Assembly (NCBI RefSeq): GCF_014633365.1
Contig: NC_068342.1
Location: forward strand, 1,598,622-1,662,621
From: Diospyros lotus
Lineage: Eukaryota; Streptophyta; Magnoliopsida; Ericales; Ebenaceae
Length of the DNA: 64,000 nucleotides
Direction: 5' to 3'
Numbering within the stretch: the first letter of the stretch is position 1; every line of letters begins with the position of its first letter. Positions 10,721-22,430 of this stretch are shown here, one piece after another. The notes beneath the pieces are model-generated. The model saw only the letters and a program-made list of their open reading frames with translations. It did not search any database and was not told the DNA's origin. A program made the translations under genes and the position numbers.

Positions 10721-13700
10721 CTAAGATTGTGACTGTTCTTGCCGCAGGAAGCCCTTTTCTTTGAGGCTTTCCACTGTATCCTTGACAGCATCTTCAATTG
10801 GTGTAAAAACTAATCCCAGATCAATCAATCTCTTTGCAGCATCTTTGACCGCAACAAGACCTGGTTGTGTTTCCCCTTCAAACCTGTTACAGGTAGAAGT
10901 TTAGAGATTGCAAAATATAGGACAATTACACATTAAACAAGAAGTTTAGCTAAAAAATGATTAATAACTCATTTACCTAACCCTAAAAAAGTGTATATAT
11001 ATTTATATATGCAACAACATCAAGCACTAAAAGGATGAACTAATCAAATAAAATGTCCTATTTTCTTATAACACGTTCTACCAATCAACAGATCATGTTA
11101 AAATGAAACCGGAGAGAACATAACAGAATCATTAATATTGAAACTAACTTGGGATTTTGTTTTGAGGGCATGGAAGAATGCATGAAATACATAGTTGACC
11201 TACTTATTTCCTATTCTCTGCATTTGGGTGAACTTTCAAACAGGCCCACTGGCACAGAGAAAAGGGAACCATTCATATCCGCGCACATACTTTTTTGCCC
11301 TTCAAAGCCCAGATATGATGCCTAACTGCAGTGGCTACATTCTCAGCACAGTTTGGGCAGGGGGAACTGAATCTTCAAGACCCAGTCCTTTAAACATCCA
11401 ATCTCAGGACTATTTGTATTGTTTGGGAACCTGGGATACAATTAAAGATGATATAAGGCTGTCCCAGCAACATTCAGCCACTGGATGTCATACCAAGCCT
11501 TATCTCACCATCAAATTAATCAAAAAGAAAATTATCCACCATCTTCACATGGTTGAAATAAGTTATCCCAAATCCTTTAATGATCAAACGTCAGATAGGA
11601 TGGGTTGTCAAATAAATGGCCCGATTTACCTTCAGGCTCTCCCATCAACTTTGGACAAAGAAAGTAATTACTAACAACTTCATCTTGCTCACGTTCATCA
11701 GTAAATTCCAAATATGCTTTCTTTAAGAAAGGAAAAGAACAACAATTTGAGCGCCGGTAGTTTTCCAAAGCCCAACTGAAGCAGAATCACCATTATCATG
11801 AGAAAATTATTCAATTTTTCTACAAAGCAGATATAAACAAATAATGAAACATGATAATATTTGAGCCAATAAATTCAATCACAATTTTTTACTTTAACTT
11901 GCACTAAAGAACATAACAAGTGTTATAAAAATACCTCATGCCCTCTTTCTTTTTTCCTTTTCTTTTTTTTTTTTCCTGCGATGGAGTTTAAATGAAAATT
12001 GAGCTTCATGTTCCTTTTTCTTTTGGAGTCATCTTTCTTTTCACTTCCTTCAGATAAACTTGAAATTGCTACAAGCTAACCTTAACCACACAGATAAGAT
12101 GCTTCAACAGGACACCATGGGAGCATCTGAACCATAAAGCTTTAGGAAAGCCAAATAAGGGGACCAGTAGATCAAATAAATAAAAGGAAATTGGAGAAAA
12201 AAAAAAAGGTGAAGGAAAAAAGTGGTGCATACTACCAGAAAGCATATAAGATAAACAATAATACTGACAAGAAATCCCCATTCTCCTGTTATTGCGGAGT
12301 ACTAAATGGAGTTGCCAGGGCCCCAAATAAAGGCAAGAGAAGCTTGATAAGAACAGACATGCTCAAGACATCAGAGTTGTTCTTTAGAAATTCACACAAA
12401 CAAACAAAAAAAAAAGAGAAAGAAAGAAGAAGAAGAAGTTGCCACCCCTTTCAATGTGGCACCACTACAATAACAATTAGGATGTGGATAAGGTAACATG
12501 AAAAAAAGCAAAGGAGTAAGAATCTTGAAATTATTGTGATGGGAAACTTTAATGCACGGAGCATGATTGATAAAAAAAAGCAGGGTTGTCTAAATCTCCA
12601 TTTCTGAAGTTGTTACCACTTCAACCATGGTCAGTCCCGAAACATCAAATTATTCACCTCTAGTGATGAAAGAATTTTTCTCCATATTTTATATTTTTCA
12701 AATTTCACTTAATTGCATTCACAATATATTCATTTTAACAGGTTAAGTTCCTCAATGTTCAAACGATGGAATGATTTTCTTGAAAGTTTATATTTTCAGA
12801 TGGGCAAGCCACCCAAAAGAAAAGGTTTATGAGAACTGAAGCAGCAGAAAGAATAGTTCTAGTTCTCATACCCCCAACTCCCTGTCCCACAGGCTTACAT
12901 GCAGGCTGCTGGGGGAGGGGTGAGAGGAGGGAGTTTGTGCGCAAGCTAGTAGATAGTAGCATTTTTTTGATTCATTTGGATTAATATAGTATGCACTTAA
13001 ACAACGCTTACCATTCTTCCCAATAAATATCAGAGAGGATAATTTGTCACCATCTAGAAAGAGCTTTGGGAAAAGGATCAGTAGAAATATAGACCTGTAA
13101 ACTGGAAACTCGGGAAACTGTTGGGAAACTCTTTCAGCAAAATCACCAAACTGATAGATTCCATTGGTGCAAAGATATCTTCCAGAAGCAGCTGGGGTCT
13201 CAAAAAGTAATACTTGTGCCTCCGCCACATCCTTGACATGCACAGCCCCCAACCAATGGTATTCTTGTGTGTCTTTTGATCCCTGCAAAAGCTGTTGCAG
13301 GACAGCACAGCTTGCATTCAAACCAGGTTGCAAGAGAGGGCCAAGACAAGTTGCCGGATGGATTGCCACCACATCCAATCCATGCTTCTCTTTAAATTGC
13401 CAAGTAGCTTTCTCAGCCAGTGTCTTTGAGACTGGGTACCATCTCTATCATATACAAAAACTCTTATAAGTAAAACACTTTCAGTTAACTAGATCTATTT
13501 TAATAAACTTTCAGCTAACTAGATCTATTTTAATAAACTTTCAGCTAACTAGATCTATTTTAATGAGTCATTTTAAATTGTTATTAGATCTTACTGCCAA
13601 ATCAGATACCAGTTTCAAAGGAACATCACTGAAATTCAAAGTAACATTATATTTCTCTGCTTTTTAATGACTTCTCAGCATTATAGTATGTGGAACCATG

Positions 13701-16401
13701 CAGCAGTTGCATCTGGTGAAGAAGATAAGTGTAGCCAGTGACTAGGAATAAAGTACAACACTGTTGTAATACATGTTTTCCCAAGTATTCAGCAGAGCAT
13801 GATATAGTTTATGAATGTAGAGGAAATTATTTGTCATTACGAAGTAAAAATGCAAATTATGACTGTAAGCCTTCAGAACATTCCTCTTACAACTGCCAAT
13901 ACTATTTCTTTTCTTTCCTTTTTTTTTTTTTTTTTTTGCCAAGGAAATTCAATTCCTTTTCCACCCTTCCTAGTTAAGAGGCCCAAAAAAGAAGCTCAAG
14001 AAGAATTTACCGAAATTGGTATCAATGCTTATCCACTTCACTGAAATAGGTAATGACTCGAGGACTAAGAGGACTTTGAAACGCACAACAAGGCAATTTT
14101 CAAAAAATATGATACATCAAGCACCATTTTACAAAGTTTTCAGTTTATTTCATTTTCAATTTTTGGTTTTAATTTTTCATTTTTTGCTTATTTTCATTTT
14201 TGGTTAAAAAGATGAAATCTTAACACATAGCTTGCTAACTCTGTTTGAAAGCATTTTATTTATTTTCTCTAGTGACTAAAAAGAAGTAACAATTAATTTG
14301 ATATAGACAAAAAGGCCCTTGACTAGTTTTTTCCTTTTTACTTTTCTGTCCTTATTGATGAACCACATAACTAAAATTTGGGGTTGGCTGAAGGGTATTT
14401 CTTCTTCTTTGACAAGGCCAGATATGGGAAGGGAAGGGAAGAGAGTCGACTAAAGAGAGAGGGGGAAGTTCAATCAACTGAGCGGGGGAAGGAAAAGAAA
14501 TTTCAAAGTTTTTGACTTTTTGTTTTAGTTTTTGAAATGAGAACAAGTGATTGAACGCTATTTCCTATTATCATTTTCAAAATTTTATAATAAACATATA
14601 AAAACAAGAAATGGAATTGTCCTTAGCAATAAATGTAGTTTTGTGCACATGAATATCGTAATTACATTTTTATTTTATTTAAATTAAAAAAGTTTATATT
14701 CTATTTAGTTCACATTCATCGTTAATAGAGAATTATCGCCAAAAAAAAAACCTGCCGTGTATTTTAGAAGCTTTAGTCACAAAAGAGTTGAAAGTTTTGG
14801 ACTTTTAAAAAGTCCAGAGGAATACGCAAAACCAGTTGAAAGTTTTCTAAAATGGCCCCAGCAATTATATTAAGAGCAATTAGAAACTGAACACTCAATT
14901 AACGGTCTATTGGTTGTGCTGTGGGTTAGCAGAATAAGTGGGAAAAAATGTTTTCTTGTACTTTTTGTGTTGTTTGGCCAGTTGCTGTGAACAGTTTTTG
15001 TATGATAACATAAGTTTATTTTCTACTGACAGAGAAAAAAGAACTTAGAGCTTTACCGTGGAAATGAAAAAGTAAAAAATAAAATTATTTCCTGATCAAT
15101 CAAGTGTTCGCTTACTATTACTTGGAATTTCTATTTGTTACTTCTGCAAAAAGCACTATTGATATGAAGATATACATATTTTTTGCTTATGCTACTTCTC
15201 CAGTAGAAAAATAACTTATATTGTCATACAACACACTTTTTGCTATTGGAAAAAAATTCAAAAAGGCATGTTTATTTACACAAAAGCACTTTTTTCTCAA
15301 CTTACAAGACATCCAAACAATGAAGAAAATTAGTCTTGCAAAAGTGACTCTCACAACATTAGAAATTTCACATAAATACTACATAGGCACCAACTTAAAT
15401 AATTTAAATTACAATAACTAATGTAGCTAATTAAAGAACCATTAAAATTATTAACAAAAAAATCAACCATATTCTCAATGCTAAAAATTCCTCTCTAATT
15501 TGTTTATATTAGTTATTTGTAATTTCAAAAACAAACCAATAAAGTTTCAATACTATTATCATACAGACAAACATGCTACCAATTCACCAATTACAAGAGG
15601 GGGCCTCTGCAGTCTTTGTGAAAGTATCATACCGAAACATTCCCCAACCATATATCCATGTGTAATAATAACCTTTGAAGTTTTAACTATAACCTAACCT
15701 TGATTATGAATCCTATACTTGAATTCCCTCAGTTCCCACAGTATACCTGTCGTGTAGTGCTGTGGACCTACAATTATAAGCCAGTGGATTCGATCTGAGA
15801 AAAAGTCATTCACTGTGCATATTATTCTCATCAAGCAAAATCGCATTGTTCTCAAATGAGGCGTGTGTTTATGCATGTATATTTTGATAACCAGGCAAAG
15901 GAGGGGAAATACCCTGCGAGATTTGCAGTAATCGAGGTCGGTCCATGACGATTCGTCGAAAGCCTTGTCGCGTGGCCAATTAGGGTTCGGAACCAGGGCG
16001 GAGATCGATGAGGTCACCACCACGCGCTTGACGCCAAACATCTTGGCCGCCGCTAGCACGTTGAGCGTGCCCTGCACGGCCGGCATCACCAGCTCCTTCT
16101 GCGGATCCTCGGGATCCTCTAAGGTACAGGGCGATGCAACGTGGAAAACGCCGCCTCCCTCGCACGGCTCTACGGCCATCGACACGGCAGCGGCGTCGAG
16201 GAGGTCGGCCTCGTGGACCACCACCCGGCCGGCGGCGCCGGGGAGGCCGAGGAGGTGGGAAACATCGGAGCCGGGGAAGACGGAGGCGTGGATGGTGGCG
16301 TAGCCGCGGTCGAGAAGCGTCCGGACAAGCCACGTGCCGATGAAGCCGTTGGCGCCGGTGACGCACACCGGCTGCTTCTGATTTGTTCCCTCTTCCGCCA
16401 T
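10721..16401 (-). CDS. Cinnamoyl-CoA-reductase-like extended SDR (333 aa, three exons)
   Basis: Exons: 16401-15913, 13444-13095 and 10883-10721 (TAG). Both introns are GT/AG, and the joined frame is 334 codons including the stop. Residues 15-22 (TGANGFIG) are the NAD(P)-binding glycine motif. TSSISALVPNPNWP (about 130-143) holds the catalytic Ser region. WYPVSK (165-170) supplies the Tyr-Lys pair (Y166, K170). The true CCR signature NWYCYGK is absent, so classical lignin CCR activity is doubtful. By memory the protein matches the At2g02400 group of NADPH-dependent reductases, including the conserved tail ETQPGL...DAAKRLIDLGLVFTP. It is probably cytosolic. Exon 1 is strikingly GC-rich against its surroundings. 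Intron 1 (2.5 kb) has a 30-bp triplicate and intron 2 (2.2 kb) has no recognised gene. Confidence 0.93.
13478..13567. repeat. 30-bp tandem triplication in intron 1 of the CCR-like gene
   Basis: Three consecutive 30-bp units beginning CTTTCAG(T/C)TAACTAG start at 13478, 13508 and 13538. They differ by one or two bases. Confidence 0.9.
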
Positions 16402-17285
16402 TTTCAGTGCCTGAGCTCTGCGCCAAATCGCATGATCAGTTGCGGTTTCCGCGTATATATACACGCCGCTAAAACCGGGTTTTATTCTGTTTTCCTAACA
16501 ATCACTAATAAATACTTTTTATTTTTAAATAAGATATATTTATTATATTTTAATTTTAATTTTAATTTTTTGATAATTTTATTAATCGATTATAAATGTA
16601 TCGTATTTAAATAATTTAATCATAAAACTATTTAAATGTTAAAAGTAAAATATAATAAATATTTTTTTGAGAAAATAAGTTATATTAATTATAATAATAA
16701 TTACCATTACCTATTAAAAAAATATATTACCTATTATTATATTTATTATTAGTCTCATATAAAATTGTTGATAAAGTTGTACAACTCTTTTATCAATTAC
16801 GCGATCATAACGAGAGTGAAGGAAGAAGTTTCAACTATTTATAAATGGGTGTTTGTTAATCAAGATAAGAGAGAGAAAATATCAGATATGAGAAGTATTT
16901 AGAATGTTTGGTCTTTACAACGTGTTTGTTAAACTTATTTGACCATTTTTTAAAAAGATTTCACGTGACCTCATATCTCTCCATTTCAATATAAATTTAT
17001 CTGATCTTTCCCCTCAGATAAATTTATCTAGCTCTTTCAAGATAAGACTCAATTACTTATCTACCTCTTGTAAAATAGTTAATATCATTTAATGCATTTT
17101 AAATATTTAAATTTATTAAAAAAATTATTTATTTAAGTCTTATAATTAATATTATTTAATACATTTTTAAATTGTTATATGTTTTGATAATTTTTAAAAT
17201 TTAAATAACATTATTCATTTCATTAATTTTTAAAATTTAAATTTCTCTCTCTCTATGTATATATATATATATTATTAACTAATAT
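16402..17285. other. Upstream region of the CCR-like gene with half of a split Tourist-like MITE
   Basis: A TATATATA motif lies at about 16453-16460, upstream of the CCR-like start on the minus strand, and may be its TATA region. From 16847 to about 17046 the sequence matches one half of the dispersed Tourist-like family. The rest is AT-rich without coding signal. Confidence 0.55.
16847..17046 (-). mobile_element. Tourist-like MITE, left half of a split copy
   Basis: It begins GGTGTTTGTTAATCAAG and contains TTTCACGTGACCTC and AGATAAATTTATC, in the order expected for a reversed family member. The matching other half is at about 20305-20450. Confidence 0.6.
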
Positions 17286-17296
17286 TGTAATATCCC

Positions 17297-17328
<32 letters not shown>

Positions 17329-18149
17329 AAATAATAAAAGTGTAAACTAAAATTAGTTAATTAATTTAAATTAATTAATTTGTGTTAAAATTTGAGGCGG
17401 TGCGCGTGTGTTGGTGTGCTAAACATCAAATGTGTCTCTTATTGAAGCTTCTTGAAGCTTCTGGCCGAATAGAGAAACAGAGGAATGAGGGAGATGGCCG
17501 AATCGACCATGGCAGCTAGCTGGTGGCTGAGAGATCAGGTGAGAGAGAGAGAGATAGAAGGAGGGAGTGGCTGGCAGCCATAGGAGCTGGCCGAGCTTTG
17601 CTCGGCCATGGTAGCGACGAAGAGCAGCAGCGGGCCGCAGTGGCGTGCGGCCGTGGGAGGCGGTACCGGTAGCGGGGTGGACCAACAGTGCTGCTGACCG
17701 GAGGTTGCAGCGGCTGGAGTAGCAAGGGCCGTCCATGGCGGGCAGCTGCGCGCGAGTGGCCGCGACGGTGCTGGTTCGGCCACTGGGAGAAGAACGGGGG
17801 GAAGAAAGGAAGAAGAAGGAGAAGAAGAAAGAAGGAAGAAAGAGAAAGGAAGAGGAAGAAGAAGGAAGAGAAGAAGAAGGCGCGCAGAGCAGTGCGCGGG
17901 AGAAGAAGGGAAGAAGAAGAAGAAGAAAATGAGAAGAAAAGAAAAATAGGAAAAAATAATAGGATTTTTGGGATTTTTCGACAAGGGAAGTGATCAGGTA
18001 CGTGGGTAAAAATTAGTAGAAGCATTATATGTTTAAATTATAAATTTTACGCAATTAAAATTAATTAATTTGGCTCCCGATTGTGTTATTTTCTAGGAAA
18101 TGATTTAATTTGCATCGGGAGCTCGAGGGAGGTCGGAATTAGCTGATTT

Positions 18150-18700
18150 CAGGCAAGTTCTCAACCCTCATATCTTGATCTTTAATTCCCGTGAGAAACC
18201 CTGTGATTTCTCGTATTTTATACCCTCCCTTCGTCTGTTTCGGCTCGTTTATTAATTATGGAATTTGGAGTCGTTTGATTTAAATTTAATTTATCAAGCT
18301 GGCTTCGAGAATTTTATTAGCGTGATTTAATTTAAAATAAATATGAGACTCGTTGAGATTTTAATTGTGGTGTGCTTACGTGAGATTTTAAACGGCTAAA
18401 TTAATTATATTACACAGTAGATTTATTTAACTAAAACTGCGATTTTATTTATTGTCAGTGAGCATTTTACTTCGCAGCGGGTGTGCAAGAAAAGCAAGAA
18501 ACGGCCGTGTAAAGGCAAGCTCTTAACCATCTCTTCCTGATCTTTAATTCCCGTGGAAGACCCAATGATTTCCTGTATTTTATCACCTCCCTTACTTTAA
18601 TTCGGCACCTTGCCTTATTGGTTGAACTATTATTCATTTGTTTTAATTTAAATTAAATCCGAGACTTCTATAATTTTATTCGTTGTGAGCCTACAGAGGT
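18150..18700. repeat. Degenerate ~360-bp direct duplication inside the solo LTR
   Basis: The block from 18150 (GGCAAGTTCTCAACC) recurs at about 18511 (GGCAAGCTCTTAACC), followed in both by GATCTTTAATTCCCGTG and later by a GAGACT-containing AT-rich stretch. The copies differ at many sites, so the duplication is old. Confidence 0.75.
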
Positions 18701-19238
18701 TTGTACCGCCCCCATTCCTTTCGGAATGATGCTGAACCCAGTTGGGGAACTAGGTTCCTAGTCGTGCGGGTTTTATTTACGATTTTTCTCGGATTTACTT
18801 ATGATTTGGTTAGAGCTATTGAGCAGTGGGGCAGGGGTCAACCGTTTGGTGACGTTAGGGTAGACTATTATACGGCCCTGATGTGGACCGTCGGGTGGAC
18901 ACCCCTAGTCACTGGCCGTTGACCGGTGCCGGGCACTGCTGACTAGCTCTGCCGGTATGTGATTTACTGCATGATTAGATATCTTGTATTACTGTTCATG
19001 ATTTGATATGCACATGGGATGCATGTTGGGATATTCATTTATTGAGTATGCTTGGACACGAACATTCTAGCTTGGTTAGGTTGCATCCAACGCGGCATAT
19101 GCATGGCGTGTGGTTTACTATGTTGGCGGAGCATGGCCTGATGCCTGGATGTATGGGCGCCTTGTATCACGTTGACGCTCACTATGCCATTGTATTTCTA
19201 TGTGCATTGCATGGATACTGGTAGTATTTAGTTCTCGG

Positions 19239-19315
19239 ACGGGAGTACCGTTCCGATGGATCCTATGGCTCGGTTGTCGGGAGTACCGACGGATACGGGT
19301 GACGGGAGTACCGAC
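19239..19315. repeat. Triple CGGGAGTACCG motif in the solo LTR
   Basis: CGGGAGTACCG occurs three times, at about 19240, 19278 and 19303, each followed by divergent sequence. It is a short interspersed motif within the LTR. Its function is unknown. Confidence 0.8.
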
Positions 19316-20304
19316 CCGGGATTGCGCGCGCATGTTTGTTGCAGATATTTGTTACCTTTCAGGACAGCGGCAGGTTGGTATGGGATTTGGGTGCCAAGTG
19401 TCTTATGTGGGCCCCAAGGACCGGTATGTGCTTTTATTTTGTTATGCTATTGAGCTGTTGTGTTGTAGCGTCTCATGGCTTGTGTGTACCTGGGGGTTTA
19501 TTCTGGGGTGAGATTTCTGATTTTGTGTAGCCTTCAGTTTTTTCTTCCTTATGCTTGCTGAGTCTCTCGACTCACCTTGCTTTCCATCATTCCAGGTAGT
19601 GGCGGCGTGAGCCATGGCAAGGGAGTCAGCCTTAACGACAGAGTCGATGTGGTGTACAGGCAGTCTCGTCAATCCCTATCCACTCTGATGTCTAAGTAAA
19701 ATTTACTCTATTATTTCGTACTGTGCCAGGTCTTTTCTCGAGTCTCGTGTGTGTCGGCACAGGAGTTTGTATTCTTGTACTTATGTTGTGACCGCTGTGT
19801 TAGCGGGGTTACCCGTAGTGCATGCATGTCTTGAGCTTTGCTTCCGCTGTTCTTATTTTTGTGTATGCATGCCGAGGTGGTCTTTGTCTCGTGTTTCATT
19901 ATTTTTTTTTTTCCCTTCCGTAGGCGCTTCCGTTCGGATAGACCGGGTGCTTGGGATATCCGGGCAGGGGTGCTTACAAATATAAATCATTTCACCAATT
20001 TTTTAAATTATTTTATTTAATTTTATATTTTATTATCTATTATGAAAATATGTTTTGGCCATTTTTAATTATCTAGGTAGAATTATTGTAATTCTAATAA
20101 TAATTATTTATACTTTTCAACTCCTTTTAAATTTATTTTTAACATGAATTTAGAAAATATATTTTTTTTGACAATTATATTAATCATAAAATAGTATTTT
20201 AATCATAAATTTAATAATATGGATATTTTGATAAAAAAAACTCTTATCTTGGTACTTATCATATGCATTAATAAACACATAAAAAGAAAAAATATAATTA
20301 TTAA

Positions 20305-20450
20305 TGGATTCTAAAAAATTTAACAAACGCCTCTGATATAAATATTGGAATGCTTTTTAGCCTTATTTTGATCATTCTATATCTTGATCCGGAATGCATT
20401 CCAAATTTATATTAATACCTCTTATTTTACTTATTTTAACAAATATCCCT
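20305..20450 (-). mobile_element. Tourist-like MITE, right half of a split copy
   Basis: It contains AAATTTAACAAACG, ATTCTATATCTTGATCCGGA and a terminus TTTTAACAAATATCCC followed by TAA (20451-20453). It complements the half at 16847-17046 in the same orientation. Confidence 0.6.
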
Positions 20451-20956
20451 TAAACGAGTGTTAAAATGAGCGAGCAAAGCCTTCAATTTAATGGCTTCCC
20501 CCTTACTCTACTTCTTCATTTTCTCTTAAGCTTTCTCGATTAATTGGTTGATCTTTTTTGAAAGTTAAGATTATCTTATATTCTATCACCAAATCTCAAA
20601 GATATTTAGTATAATATATTTTGAAAATAATTAAAATGCTATTTTATTTTTTGACAAGAATATTAAAATAATTCTTATACTTTAAGTAATTTGGCACTCA
20701 TAATTTTCGAAATGGCCAAATAACCATATTATGGAGTTATTTACGATTGAATAACCCTATATAAATGGAACGTAAGGAACACAATAACAAAGTGTGTGAC
20801 ATGTGGTTGGAATTTTGATTTAAATTTTATTTTGTGGGTTAGGTTTCAATTTGGGGTAGAATTAATTTCATTAACAAAATATAAATACCATAAAACGACC
20901 CTTAAATATTACCTAATATATATACATATATAGTATTTGTTTTTTTTATAAAATAA

Positions 20957-21311
20957 GGTATCGTTTGTTAAAATGAACAAGATAATATTAAAATATTTTC
21001 CAAACTAATATATAAAATAATCAATATAAAGATAAGAAGTATTTCAATATTTTTATTATACTGACTATTAAATTTTTTAGAATACATGAGGGGTATATAT
21101 ATCATTTTTTTCTTATCTTTAAGATCCAATATAAATTTTTATGGAGAGGGAGGAGAGATAAATTTATTTGAATAATTATAAATAAGAAATCACGTGACTT
21201 TTTTTCAATGATTATCAGGTAAATTTAACAAATATAATGAAAAATACTTTTATCTTTAATATTTTTCCTATATCACTTTTCTCAACTCATATATTGGTTA
21301 AAAAACACTTC
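20957..21311 (+). mobile_element. Tourist-like MITE copy
   Basis: It starts GGTATCGTTTGTTAAAATGA after TAA and ends GGTTAAAAAACACTTCC before TAA. The 3-bp TAA target and a GTTTGTTAA TIR point to the PIF/Harbinger (Tourist) type. An AATCACGTGACTT G-box sits inside. Confidence 0.7.
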
Positions 21312-21344
21312 CTAAATAGATATGCATAAGACCGTTTATCCTAA

Positions 21345-21733
21345 GGTAACATTTGTTAAAATGAGTAAGATAAATATATATTAAGATAAAATTAAAATAT
21401 TTTTCAAACCAATATATGGAATTGTCAAAATAAAGGTGAAAAATATTTTAATATTTTTATCAAATTATTTTTAAAAAAAATTTAAATGCATTGGATAACA
21501 CACACGTCATTTTTTTTTTATCTATAAGGACCAAGATAAATTTATCGGGGAGAGATAAATTTTACTATTTATAGATAAACAGTTACATTACTTTTTATCT
21601 ATAAGAAGTCATATAACTTTTTTTTCAATGGTCACCATATACATTTAACAAATACAATGGAAGGTATTTTTGTCTATAATATTTTACATATCTCACTTTT
21701 TTTATTCTATATCTTAGTTAACAAATACTATCT
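21345..21733 (+). mobile_element. Tourist-like MITE copy
   Basis: It starts GGTAACATTTGTTAAAATGA after TAA and ends TTAACAAATACTATC before TAA. The internal words match the copy at 20957-21311. Confidence 0.7.
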
Positions 21734-21944
21734 AATACGATTAATATAATAATTAATGTGTAAATTTTGTAGAATTACTGTTTTTAGTGATTGGAACATG
21801 GTAATCGTGTATAGTTTAAAACATTCAATATTGTATATTATTTTGACTTGTTAGCCGCTCTCAATTTGATTTTTTATGCAGAACAAATTGTTTAGGTTTT
21901 ATTTTTATATATTTTTTAAAACTAATAGTGATGTCAAAATTAAG

Positions 21945-22420
21945 CTAACGTTTGTTAAAAATAAAAAAAATAAAATTATATCAAGATAAAGTTATAATAT
22001 TTGTTGGATCAAAATATAAAATTATTAAGATAAGGTTGAAAATTATTTTTATATTTTTATTAAATTATTTGTTAATTTTTTTAGAATGCATTAGAAGAAG
22101 AATCATGTTAGATGTACATCTTGAACTACACAAAGGGATATTATGACCAAAATATTCCTCGCTTTCATGTGCCTCATGAGGGACATTTTTTTCATTGGTA
22201 CATATTTGTGTAGCCTAAGGTGTATACAAAGGTGTACCAATAACATTATTCTTAGAAGATATATGAGCAATTATATTTTTATTTATAAAATTTAATATAA
22301 ATTTATATAGAATAAGAAAAAAATAAATTTATCGAAACAATTCAATATAAAAAATTATGTGATTTATTTTTTAATTATTTTTTATTTTTTAAAATTATAT
22401 CTTAATTAATAAACACTATT
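21945..22420 (+). mobile_element. Tourist-like MITE copy interrupted by a nested element
   Basis: It starts GCTAACGTTTGTTAAAA after TAA and ends AATAAACACTAT before TAA. It carries a 153-bp insertion at 22099-22251 that its sister copies lack. Confidence 0.65.
22099..22251. mobile_element. Nested hAT-like MITE (153 bp) with 8-bp TSD
   Basis: It is flanked by TTAGAAGA at 22091-22098 and again at 22252-22259. The ends AGAATCATGTTAGATG and CCAATAACATTATTC are imperfect inverted repeats (GAATNATGTTA). Target length and size fit a non-autonomous hAT element. Its absence from sister copies of the host repeat confirms an insertion. Confidence 0.72.
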
Positions 22421-22430
22421 AAGAGGGGGT

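Larger units (their letters stand above)
17286..19978. mobile_element. Solo LTR (2,693 bp) with 5-bp target-site duplication
   Basis: It starts TGTAATATCCC and ends GGTGCTTACA, so the termini TGTAA/TTACA are perfect inverted repeats with TG...CA ends. The flanking five bases are AATAT at 17281-17285 and AATAT at 19979-19983, a perfect duplication. The interior has no polyprotein, primer-binding site or second LTR, so this is a solo LTR left by LTR-LTR recombination (or a large non-autonomous unit). TGTAATATCCC-type starts are known in plant Ty3/gypsy LTRs. It contains an AAT microsatellite (17296-17326), a GAAGAAG purine tract (about 17800-17935), an internal degenerate duplication and a triple CGGGAGTACCG motif. 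Open frames inside it are compositional. Confidence 0.88.
19984..22430. other. AT-rich intergenic region dominated by Tourist-like MITE copies
   Basis: Apart from the MITE copies listed separately (20305-20450, 20957-21311, 21345-21733, 21945-22420), no gene was recognised. Confidence 0.6.

Noticed and set aside
11195..11674. 159-codon open frame on the plus strand
   Set aside because: It lies in intron 2 of the CCR-like gene, opposite strand, with no recognisable domain or splice support.
15965..16614. Long Arg/Gly/Pro-rich open frames on the plus strand and a second minus frame
   Set aside because: They overlap the GC-rich exon 1 of the CCR-like gene in other frames. The composition is of shadow frames and no domain is visible.
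17516..18025. Open frames rich in Ser/Phe/Leu (minus) or Arg/Lys/Glu (plus)
   Set aside because: They are translations of the GAAGAAG purine tract inside the solo LTR.
18701..19530. Several short open frames with Trp/Cys
   Set aside because: They lie inside the solo LTR, overlap each other in several frames and show no known motif.
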